A stretch of 64,000 bases of DNA from Ariolimax columbianus (taxonomy: Eukaryota > Mollusca > Gastropoda > Stylommatophora > Arionidae): contig JAVGWX010000019.1 of the NCBI GenBank assembly GCA_036924085.1, forward strand, positions 19,158,293-19,222,292. Reading direction: 5' to 3'. The position numbers and the translations under genes are program-made. The notes beneath the pieces were generated by a model. It was given only the letters and a program-made list of their open reading frames with translations, searched no databases and was not told the origin of the DNA. This document shows, piece after piece, positions 39,901-51,900 of the stretch. Position 1 is the first letter of the stretch. Each line of letters starts with the position of its first letter.

Positions 39901-42900
39901 CAAATCATAGGTTGTGAAGAGCCTGAAGAATGCAGACAAGAACCCAAAGCACATTGATAACTGGATTGAGAACATTCGAGAACTGCACCGCTCGAAACCA
40001 CCAGCTAACGTTCACTACAGCAAGTAAGTGTTAACTTTTATAAATTTGTATACTTTTTTTTTGGTGAGAAAGATAGTCCTGTTGCAGATGTACAAAACAT
40101 TAAACATAGACTATTTTTTATTTAGTCTTTTTTTTTACAACAAATTCATTTACACCAAACTGAGCTAAAAATAAGGTTATTAGATTAGCAAAATAGAATT
40201 TAATTATCGATCATAGGAAACATTCTTAATTTTTAAAAAATAATTAATGTATTGCAATACAGTTGAATTAATTTGAATAAAATTAATGTGTTTAATTTTT
40301 ATTAATTTTTCTCACTTGTGTTCAAATTGTTGAGAAAAAATAAATGAAAAAAAAATGTTTAAAGTTGATTAAAATTAAATTGAATCAAAATTACGATCTA
40401 TAGGCCCTACATTACGACCTATAGGCCATCATCAGGGACAACAAATCAATGCTGAACTAACAAATTATAGAAGGAAAAAATGGTCTACTTAGCTGATATA
40501 GTGTCCATCATCGCGACTTATCAGGTCGATGGCTTGACTCTAAATGAGGGACAACGGTCAGATAAGGTGGCCAGGAGAGCATAAGAAGTGAGTGGAATGG
40601 CGGCCAAATATTGAAAAGACAAAATAGTGTTTAAAATAATGCTACTATGGGGTGGGAAGGGGGGGGGGGGGGAACGGCGTGGGTTTGTGGTTAAATGACA
40701 TGGCTCACAACTCAACGTGCTGGGTTCGATACCCATAACAGTCCCGACCGTTACCCCGGGGAAGCAAACACTTAGAATATGCAGAAGGAAGCCGACCCTT
40801 ACATAAAATACATGCTGAAGTCAGATGCACTGGGCCGACAGGCACAAAATAAAAACATAGTACAACACCTTGAAAAATAGAGAAATGAGGCGAACTTTAA
40901 TAAAATAAAAAAAATACTGTAAACCATCTCTCAGCTCTTGAATCATCAAGAATGCCAGCTTAAACTTGTCCAGTCTTAAAATATATATCGATTTAAAAAA
41001 AAATAATTTTGTAAACTGGAAGCTGTTCATATACTTACTGGATTACTGGTCCTTCAGCTGTGGTTATGCTGTTGCGTGTCCCAACTTTTCTTCCAACGGT
41101 CTCTGTCTTGGGCCAAGTTGGACTAGTGGATAATGAGTCTTCCATCTGTAGCATCGTGAATGTTTTTGCGGGATACAAGGGAGTCGGACCAGAGCGTTGG
41201 TGCTCGTCTTCCTGGTCACTTCTCGTCTCTGGAGCACTATATTTCTGTCGCTGTGTTCCATTGATTTTCTGTTCATTGTAGTAAGTGGCCCGCCCAGCGA
41301 TGTTTGATCTTGTTTGCATAAGTAACTGCATCTTCCTCCCAGGACAATTGACACACGTCATAGTTATGTAGACTGTTTGTGAGCTGGCTATGAAGCGTGA
41401 CGCCAGCCAGGCGTCTCTCTCTCGAGGCTTGAGTGACCATGTTTCCGCTGCATAGCACATTGCAGGTAGTACTGTGAAGTGAAGTTGAAAAGATAGGTGC
41501 ACAGGCTCTGGCCGTGGATGTTATCCAGTACAGGTTTTATCGCAGAGAAAGCTGCCTAACCAGCGCGACGCCATCCTGTCAACTCTGGGTTGAGGTCATT
41601 CTGCGTGCTGAGCAGGCGCCAAATGTAGATGTACTCATCCATGTTATCTAGTATCTCTCCATAGAAGATGGTTAGGTAGCGGGAAGCGAAGCGATTGCGC
41701 ATGACTTTAGTCTTGGACATGTTCATTTCAAGTCCCGTTATATTTCCCTCTTGGTGGAGTACTCATCATCATTGGCCCTTTTCATCTTGCCAGACGATAG
41801 TAATTGTGCTATTAGCATGAAGCCCAGTCAGAAATATAGAGACCATGTGTTGCCTATGCAGTATGGTCCCTCTCTCGGTCTGCCTTGTTCACTCCAAGGG
41901 AAAGGTAATACCAATACATTTGGAACAAGGCAAGCTGCAGAAACTGCCAGATCAGCAGAACAATCTGTTCGCCTATCGGGGCTTCACTCCTAGACCATCT
42001 GCCAACTACGGCTAAGGGCCTGGTCTGCCCTGCCACAACACTCAGCTGAGGTTGTCTTTCCGCGCTCTAGAATAAGGCATTGTATCCTATTGCGTGTTCT
42101 CCTTCGCACATCATCGGTTGTCAAGTTTGGTAGATGCTGACCAACTTTCAGAGTTATCAGAAAACAGGTTGCTCAGCCATATCTGACAAAACCGACAAGA
42201 TACGCCATTATCTTATCTGCGAGGCTTCAGATCAGAAATTTCCTTCTCCTAGATGAGCTGCCTTCCTAGGCTATCGAGCCCCATCTGCCCGAATCTACTG
42301 GTTTTAAGGCACCAGTGACTCGCCTTCCACCCATTCTCCTGTTAGTCAAAACAGTTCTGCCGCGGAAAGACCAGGAGTTGGACTTTGTTGTCAGAGGCTA
42401 TATGAGATGCACGGCATGGGAGCATTTAGTTGGTGTTGAGAGTTCGTCCTCAACTAGCATTTTATTGATATCTGTGATACTGTTGAGATGAGTACTAGAC
42501 CATTCACAAAGTGAAGATAATTTAGTCAGCTATCCTTTATGTTGATGCTAAAGGTGTCCCAGTCACAGCAGCTGATGACAAATTCCAGGCAAGCAGAAAA
42601 AAGGCTTGGTGAGATGGGGTCCTCTTGACGAACTCCTCTCTGTATAGGTACAACTACTGGTCTTTGCAAGACTTGGAAGGTAGTTGTGCAGAAATTACAA
42701 ATCTGACATTGTTAAATAATATTTTGCTGCTATGCACCAGTGATCCATGTTGGAATTTCCCGAGCAGTTTAGAGTGATTCGGATTTGTAGCAACACAGCT
42801 CAAGTGGGCTGTTTCAAGCAGTTCAGCAGTAAAGGGTTAACTGAAACTGTCACAAAATACAATATGAAGTTCCATATCAAAGATTAATGATACTTAACTT

Positions 42901-45900
42901 AACCATAGCTCCAGTTGTTGAAGCATAGGTACAACACTGCACTTGGTGGACTGAGGGGTCTCGAGGTAAGATGTCGGTCTTGGGTGCTGGAGGTTGCGGG
43001 TTCAAATCACAGTGAAGAACAGAGCACCAATGAGTTAAACCATGTGCAATGATGATGATTCTTCAACTAAACTAAACTTGACCGCCCTAAACCAGCTTTT
43101 AGGAAAGCCAGATTTCAGTAATTTGTTGAGGCATAGGTACAATCCTGCACTTGACTACCCTAAACCAGCTTTTAGGAAAGCCAGATTTCAGTAATTTGTT
43201 GAATCATAGGTACAATCCTGCACTTGGCTACCCTAAACCAGCTTTTAGGAAAGCCAGATTTCAGTAATTTGTTGAGGCATAGGTACAATCCTGCACTTGA
43301 CTACCCTAAACCAGCTTTTAGGAAAGCCAGATTTCAGTAATTTGTTGAGGCATAGGTACAATCCTGCACTTGACTACCCTAAACCAGCTTTTAGGAAAGC
43401 CAGATTTCAGTAATTTGTTGAAGCATAGGTACAATCCTGCACTTGACTACCCTAAACCAGCTTTTAGGAAAGCCAGATTTCAGTAATTTGTTGAAGCATA
43501 GGTACAATTCTGCACTTGGCTACCCTAAACCAGCTTTTAGGAAAGCCAGATTTCAGTAATTTGTTGAAGCATACGTATAATCCTGCACTTGGCTACCCTA
43601 AACCAGCTTTTAGAAAAGCCAGATTTCAGTAATTTGTTGAAGCATACGTACAATCCTGCACTTGGCTACCCTAAACCAGCTTTTAGGAAAGCCAGATTTC
43701 AGTAATTTGTTGAATCATAGGTACAATCCTGCACTTGGCTACTCTAAACCAGCTTTTAGGAAAGCCAGATTTCAGTAATTTGTTGAATCATAGGTACAAT
43801 CCTGCACTTGGCTACCCTAAACCAGCTTTTAGGAAAGCCAGATTCCAGTCATTTGCTGTGCAGTTTTACAACAGTGGTTTTTGTATGGTGAGGTTGCCAA
43901 CCTCACATGCAGGCTGGTTCTATTCTGTTTGTTCCATGAACCATTCCGGTGATTTATAACACTACATGCTTTGAATTCTGTTTCGTTGGAAATTTGAATA
44001 TGTTCTTTGTGATTTCAGAAACATGCCAGATATAGACACACTGATGCAGGAGTGGCCACCAGAGTTTGAGCAGCTTCTCAAGGAGGTTCGTGGTGTAGCT
44101 TTGTTTTGATAGCTGAAAGGAGGTTCATGGTGTAGCTTTGTTTTGATAGCTGAAAGGAGGTTCATGGTGTAGCTTTGTTTTGATAGCTGAAAGGAGGTTC
44201 ATGGTGCAGCTTTGTTTTGATAGCTGAAAGGAGGTTCGTGGTGTAGCTTTGTTTTGATAGCTGAAAGGAGGTTCATGGTGTAGCTTTGTTTTGATAGCTT
44301 AAAGGAGGTTCGTGGTGTAGCTTTGTTTTGATAGCTGAAAGGAGGTTCGTGGTGTAGCTTTGTTTTGATAGCTGAAAGGAGGTTCATGGTGTAGCTTTGT
44401 TTTGATAGCTGAAAGGAGGTTCATGGTGTAGCTTTGTTTTGATAGCTGAAAGGAGGTTCGTGGTGTAGCTTTGTTTTGATAGCTGAAAGGAGGTTCATGG
44501 TGTAGCTTTGTTTTGATAGCTTAAAGGAGGTTCGTGGTGTAGCTTTGTTTTGATAGCTGAAAGGAGGTTCGTGGTGTAGCTTTGTTTTGATAGCTGAAAG
44601 GAGGTTCATGGTGTAGCTTTGTTTTGATAGCTGAAAGTAGGTTCATGGTGTAGCTTTGTTTTGATAGCTGAAAGGAGGTTCATGGTGTAGCTTTGTTTTG
44701 ATAGCTGAAAGGAGGTTCGTGGTATAGCTTTGTTTTGATAGCTGAAAGGAGGTTCGTGGTGTAGCTTTGTTTTGATAGCTGAAAGAAGGTTCATGGTGTA
44801 GCTTTGTTTTGATAGCTGAAAGGAGGTTCATGGTGTAGCTTTGTTTTGATAGCTGAAAGGAGGTTCATGGTGTAGCTTTGTTTTGATAGCTGAAAGGAGG
44901 TTCGTGGTGTAGCTTTGTTTTGATAGCTGAAAGGAGGTTCATGGTGTAGCTTTGTTTTGATAGCTGAAAGGAGGTTCGTGGTGTAGCTTTGTTTTGATAG
45001 CTGAAAGGAGGTTCATTGTGTAGCTTTGTTTTGATAGCTGAAAGGAGGTTCATGGTGTAGCTTTGTTTTGATAGCTGAAAGGAGGTTCGTGGTGTAGCTT
45101 TGTTTTGATAGCTGAAAGGAGGTTCATGGTGTAGCTTTGTTTTGATAGCTGAAAGTAGGTTCATGGTGTAGCTTTGTTTTGATAGCTGAAAGGAGGTTCA
45201 TGGTGTAGCTTTGTTTTGATAGCTGAAAGGAGGTTCGTGGTATAGCTTTGTTTTGATAGCTGAAAGGAGGTTCGTGGTGTAGCTTTGTTTTGATAGCTGA
45301 AAGAAGGTTCATGGTGTAGCTTTGTTTTGATAGCTGAAAGGAGGTTCATGGTGTAGCTTTGTTTTGATAGCTGAAAGGAGGTTTGTGGTGTAGCTTTGTT
45401 TTGATAGCTGAAAGGAGGTTCATGGTGTAGCTTTGTTTTGATAGCTGAAAGGAGGTTCGTGGTGTAGCTTTGTTTTGATAGCTGAAAGGAGGTTCATGGT
45501 GTAGCTTTGTTTTGATAGCTGAAAGGAGGTTCGTGGTGTAGCTTTGTTTTGATAGCTGAAAGGAGGTTCATTGTGTAGCTTTGTTTTGATAGCTGAAAGG
45601 AGGTTCATGGTGTAGCTTTGTTTTGATAGCTGAAAGGAGGTTCGTGGTGTAGCTTTGTTTTGATAGCTGAAAGGAGGTTCATGGTGTAGCTTTGTTTTGA
45701 TAGCTGAAAGGAGGTTCGTGGTGTAGCTTTGTTTTGATAGCTGAAAGGAGGTTCGTGGTGTAGCTTTGTTTTGATAGCTGAAAGGAGGTTCATGGTGTAG
45801 CTTTGTTTTGATAGCTGAAAGGAGGTTCATGGTGTAGCTTTGTTTTGATAGCTGAAAGGAGGTTCGTGGTGTAGCTTTGTTTTGATAGCTGAAAGGAGTT

Positions 45901-48900
45901 TCATGGTGTAGCTTTGTTTTGATAGCTGAAAGGAGGTTCGTGGTGTAGCTTTGTTTTGATAGCTGAAAGGAGGTTCGTGGTGTAGCTTTGTTTTGATAGC
46001 TGAAAGGAGGTTCATGGTGTAGCTTTGTTTTGATAGCTGAAAGGAGGCTCATGGTGTAGCTTTGTTTTGATAGCTGAAAGGAGGCTCATGGTGTAGCTTT
46101 GTTTTGATAGCTGAAAGGAGGTTCGTGGTGTAGCTTTGTTTTGATAGCTGAAAGGAGGTTCGTGGTGTATCTTTGTTTTGATAGCTGAAAGGAGGTTCAT
46201 AGTGTAGCTTTGTTTTGATAGCTGAAAGGAGGCTCATGGTGTAGCTTTGTTTTGATAGCTGAAAGGAGGCTCATGGTGTAGCTTTGTTTTGATAGCTGAA
46301 AGGAGGTTCGTGGTGTAGCTTTGTTTTGATAGCTGAAAGAAGGTGCTAGATCTTGCTGCTGTTGTTGTTTAGTAAAGTTTAAAGTTATTTTGGTGAAGAT
46401 AAGCACCAATTCTTCTTCTGTTGCGTTAGTTTTGGAAGGATGTTTGTGCGATTGTGTTGTGTTGTGTTATTGTTTAATGCACACAATGAGTAAGTTTAAC
46501 ATTTTGTGCGACTTGAATAGGACTTTAAGTGGCGGGTTGTAATAACTATCCTCAGATCCCGAGCATGTAGATGAAGGTTGACCGCGGTCCTCCGGGCGGT
46601 TGTGCTATGCTTGGTTTCATCTGCGTGGTGCTCACTACTACGGGGATCATCCAGGATGCCCTGAAAACAGCCTGTTTCCTAGGAATGCTAGATGGAAGAG
46701 AAATTGTGGTTTTGGTCAGTATATTGTGCCTGACCCTGATGCGATGTCCTGGTCAGTAAGTTGTGCCTGACTGGACTAGCGTCTTAGTTCCTCACCATTG
46801 TGTGGTAGTTTTGGCCCAACACATTGGATTTCAGAAGTCATTTCTGGGACTGGGTTTGACTTCCCTCTTTGATTGTTAATCTCTTAGCTAGGCTGTATGG
46901 TTGTAGTCAGTTTCCTGGGCCACCATTTGGAGGCAGAATAGGGTCTTGGTCAGTTATTGTTCACTGACTCTGATGCTATAAATAACTGGCTACTGTCATT
47001 CACCACTGCATCTTCACCCTCAGACAGAATCTTGTTAGTGATATCGGAGATACATATTTTTTTTTAAATGATCAAAATTCAGTTTACATTCTCCCGTGGG
47101 GCCAAAAAGTAATGAGTGAGCTGATAATAGCCAGTAACTCAAGTCTGGCTGTTGGGGGACGGCGTCTGGCCTAGTGATTAAGTGGCACGGCTCTCAGCAT
47201 CGGCCGCAACCCTGGAGAAGCAAACCCTTAGAAAATGCAGGAGGAATCTGCATAAGAAACACAAAGAAGTGGAAGGCCTAAAGTCTTGAAATGGAAGCAC
47301 TTGGACAAGGAATGGATTGCACTCCAACTATTTGTTAGGTTCAATTAACTCTTGACAATGCGTCTTTCGTAGCAAGTTACAGTGACTCTTTTTAAATCCC
47401 AAGACATACTTGAGAAGGCTGTAGTTTAATATGACTCCTCAGTAGGTGAATAATTAGAGGGATTAATCAACTCATTTGCGAGACTGACGCAGCCTGTTTT
47501 CAGGAGCACGAATGAGGATATGTGGTAGGGATCTTTATCTCTGATATATCTACATTAAATGAAGAGTAACAGATAAAGCACGTGAGCGTTAACAATTGGG
47601 AACTGATACAACAAGAGATAGGACACACCAGTGTTGAAATGGGACATACTAATGTGTATGCCAGTTTGTGATTCATACATGTCCCATCACTCCATTTGTT
47701 GTAACATAGGTTTACCCTGACCAGTTTTTAGGAAAGCCTGATTCCAGTAATATGCAGGGCAATGTCATATGAATTTTTTAATTTTTTTTTTGCTTTCGCC
47801 TTATTTCTCTAAATCCCCAAGGCGGTGTGCGTTGCACTGTGGTTTTTATTTTGCGCCTGGAGGTCCAGTGTATCCATGCATTTTATGTAAGGGTCTGCTT
47901 CCTCCTGCATTTTCTAAGGGTTTGCTTCCCTGGGGTAACGGCCGGTGCTGCGATGGGGATCGAACCCAGAACCTTCTGGTTGTGAGCCGTCTCACTTAAC
48001 CACTAGCCCACGTCATCCCCCTATGAATGATTTTTATATGATGAGGTTGCCAGCAGCAAGAACAACCCCCTTTAGTCACCTCTTATTACATACAAAGCAA
48101 AACTTGCAATGGTTATGCATATTTTGAATATTTTGTTCACATTCCATTCAGTGTATTACAGCTATATATATTATTTAGGGGGACTTTTGGCATTATTATT
48201 CTAATTTTAAATATTGTTCCAGACAATTATTTAATTATTTTTGATAGTATTAAAATGACTAGGTGGGCAGCAGGAACGGGTCGCAGTTTATTTAGCACAA
48301 TGTCACAGCCAAAAAGTAATGATGACATAAATAAACTACATAGAAGAAATCAAAGTCTCATCTTTGAGTTCTGAAAAAAAACACACCAGAGTCAATAGCC
48401 ACTTGAATCACATCAATCCCCAGCACCTGCCCTTGTGCAAACATTGTTTTCATCCTGATATAGACGCCTACTCATTGAGTGCAAGGTGCTTGTGGACATG
48501 AAGAAAAGATTCTTATAAGCACTGCCAGCAATTGCCAGCACACTGTACGAAGCAGTGAAACAACTGAAGAAGACCTGTATGAGAATGGCATTGGGGTGCC
48601 AAGAGCAAGCTTTCTCAGTAGCTATATGATAACAGCGAACAACATTAAAATGACCATATATTTTGTGATGCTTTCAATATGTAGCTATTGGAATTCTTGA
48701 AACCTGATTTGTTCTGTTTGTCTCTTCAGGTTGGGCTGCCCACTGCTGAACTTGACTGTGATTTAGGGGAATATGTGGAAATTATTGCTTGTAAGTAACA
48801 GACTGCCTCAGCATTCCGAAACTCCTGTGTTATAACATATATCTTTGTATATATGTACATATATCAGTTGGTTTCTGGGCTAGCACTTAACAGGCTACTG

Positions 48901-51900
48901 ACATTATTAGATTGGTTGTTTGTACTATTCTTTCTGCTTGATAGGGTTGCTGTAGGGGGTCGCTGTAGTCAAGGGGTTAAGGGACTTGCCTCTCACAGTG
49001 ATGAACGGAAAGGGTGGGTGATCGAATCCCGCAAGTTTCAAGCGAGCCCTGATCTCACGGGAGGTAAGACCAGAGTGCCTGCATCCCCAGTTACTTCCAG
49101 TCGTCTCGATCAATAGTCTTGCCACTAATCCAAGGTAACTCAAGAAAAGAGAGTGAGATTGATGACCAGCGCAGCTTCTTCCTCACTAAAATCTAAATAC
49201 AGCGCACGTCACATTATTAAGACAAAATCGTCTGATGTTGTGGCCATCATCGCTTGCGATGAGCAATAATTTTTATCTGCTTGTATCGCCTGATGTAGAT
49301 TCATAATATTCTAGCAAAGGCATGCCACCAATAGTGTACCATAGCAGGATAAGTTCTGTTCACTGTTTCTATCATTGCGCTGTGTTTTTTAAAATTACAT
49401 CGAACCAAATATTTTGCTTCCTATTAACGGAAACGGGCGAGCATGCAGACATTGAAGTCAACTTTGTAGATCCATTCCTTCATTCTGCTTTCACCTCTCG
49501 AGTCGGTTTGCACAGTATTTTTATGTTATACCATCACTCAATAATTATATCAGATATGGATTCATGGATTGGAATTTCTCAACTTGCACATTACATGGTG
49601 TGCTAATTATTTAGAGCTCTAAATGTAATCCTGCCCAACGGACACATCATGCGTTCGCGCCAGTTAGAGATCATCATCATTGAATGCTGTAGGCCACTGT
49701 GACCTCGTCAACTATGCTTGCCTAGCTGACAGTTGAACTAGAAATATTTATACATGATCCACTTTCATGGAGATGTCATTCAGAATATCCTGTTCTGGCT
49801 TCTTCATTATGCAGTTTCTAAACTTACCCAAGTCTGGCCGCTGATCAGAAAAGAGATGGCCATTGCCAACTCCAAAACCAACAGCCCAAACCTCTACAGC
49901 ATCAGCATGATGGTGCAGGGGTGACTTCAGGAGGTATGAAAAATCCAATCATCAACTGGTCACTTTGTGACAAAATTACGCAAATGAAATCAGGGCTGGG
50001 ACCCGCACAAGATTAACTACCTTGTTGAGGAACAGGTTGCTTTTGACTATATAAAAATGTGCAAGTGGGGACTTCTAATGAAAACCTTGAAATTAACCAT
50101 GCAACCGTGTGGTTGCGTGCATGTGTATGTACATGATGATGATGATTGATCAGTTCAAGTGAAGTGTCACATTAAAGGCCAAGACAGCTGCCCCTCTCTC
50201 TCCCTCACAGAAAGCCTACATCCAAGCATTTAAATAGCAGTGTTTACATGATGGGCCACATCGTACTATACAACTCTGTTTTCTCATTCAGTTTAACATG
50301 TCATCCCAGATGTTTCTTTTGTCTTCCTCGGAGTCGCAAGGTTTTCCAGGTCTCTCTTTCTGAGGAAATGTCCTTTGAATTCTACCTGTAACTTTTTTGT
50401 TTGTCATTTGCAGAACTTACTTTTCATGGCCTGGGCACCACGTCAGATATTATGTATCCAATGTTAGTGAATTACCCTAGCGTTTCCCGTCAACATGACA
50501 TACATGTTTTATGTTTCCATATAGTTTGTCCTGAGTGGTCTGCCTCGGTCTTTGAGTACGACAAGGACAAGAATAGCACTACTGAGAGCATGTCCTAACA
50601 GGCGACTAACTGTGTGGCATGGCATAACACTGGCCATTGTTTGGTGGTTTACCTTTACCACACTCAATTAAAAAATTAAGCGCTTTTCTCTGCTACCGAA
50701 TTATTTGTTGCCGCTTGACGTTTTTCTAGATTGTTGACTTTGAGAGCCTGTATCTTTTTTGTTTGGTGTTGTATATATGAGGCATGGTCAAATGAATCCA
50801 GACCAAACTGCAACAAGTGAATATACGTATATTACGCATGATGATGTCCCTTCAGGTGTAAACAGCACATACTAACCGTCAAGTTTGCAAAATTTCATTA
50901 TCCTCCAAATCATAGTTTCCTCAGTAGACCGTTGAAAACATGGTGGTGTGATACGGAATTCGTCCAGAGTTGATCATCGTGCGGAGATTCTGTTTCTTTC
51001 AACTGAAGGATGTCGACCATTTGACATTCAACGCAGAATACAGATAGTGTAGGGTGACAAAAGTATGTCGAAGACAATAGTGAAGAGTTGGACAACGATG
51101 TTTAAAGGACGTGAGTTAACGAAAGATTTTCCGAGACCAGGTCAGGCGAATTCCTCTGCTAGCGAACGCGTAAGCTCCAGCGACAGTACACCCGAATTGC
51201 TGCATAAATTTTAGCGATGGCATCTTCTGACGCAACAATATGCACCTAGGCTGGTCTCGGAAAATCTTTCGTTAACTCATGTCCTTCATTTAAACATTGT
51301 TGTTCAGTTTTTCACTGTTGTCTTTGACACACTTTTGTCACTATACACTGCCTGCATTCTGCAATGAATGTCAACTGGTCGACATCCTTCAGCTGATTGA
51401 AACCGAATCACCGCTTGCTGATCAACTCTAGACAGATTCCGTATCACACCCGCCATGTAGCGGTCTACTGAGGAAACTGAGTCAGAAGATAATCAAATTT
51501 TGAAAACTTGACGTTTGGTATGTGCTATTTACACCAGAAGTAACGTCATCATGCGCATCATACGTATGTTCACTTGTTGCAGTTAAGTCCGGTTTAATTT
51601 GAGCACGCCACGTGTATGATTTGTTTATGTGTAGAGACATAATGAATAAAGAACTTGTTGTCTTGATGTTTTTTGCTTTGTGTGTGTAAGTTTCTGAAAT
51701 ACAAGAAGATAAAAGTAAAAATTAAATACAGCACAAACATTTAGACTCACCGGCGTCCCTTGCTTGGAAAAAAACAAATTTTGGCGAAAACGAATTATCA
51801 ATGTTTACAAATCTGTCAGTTCCAACATTTTATGTGCATTTACATCAATAATCTGAACAAATCTACCTCACAAGAATCCTTTAAAAAAACTTGACTTCCC

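Noticed and set aside
43084..43855. CRISPR-like regular spacing
   Set aside because: Direct tandem repeats without unique spacers, in an animal intron.
44199..46409. Many minus-strand open frames with repeating MNLLSAIKTKLHHEPPFSYQ peptides
   Set aside because: They are translations of the 37-bp minisatellite, which happens to lack stops on that strand. No start context, splice partner or homologue.
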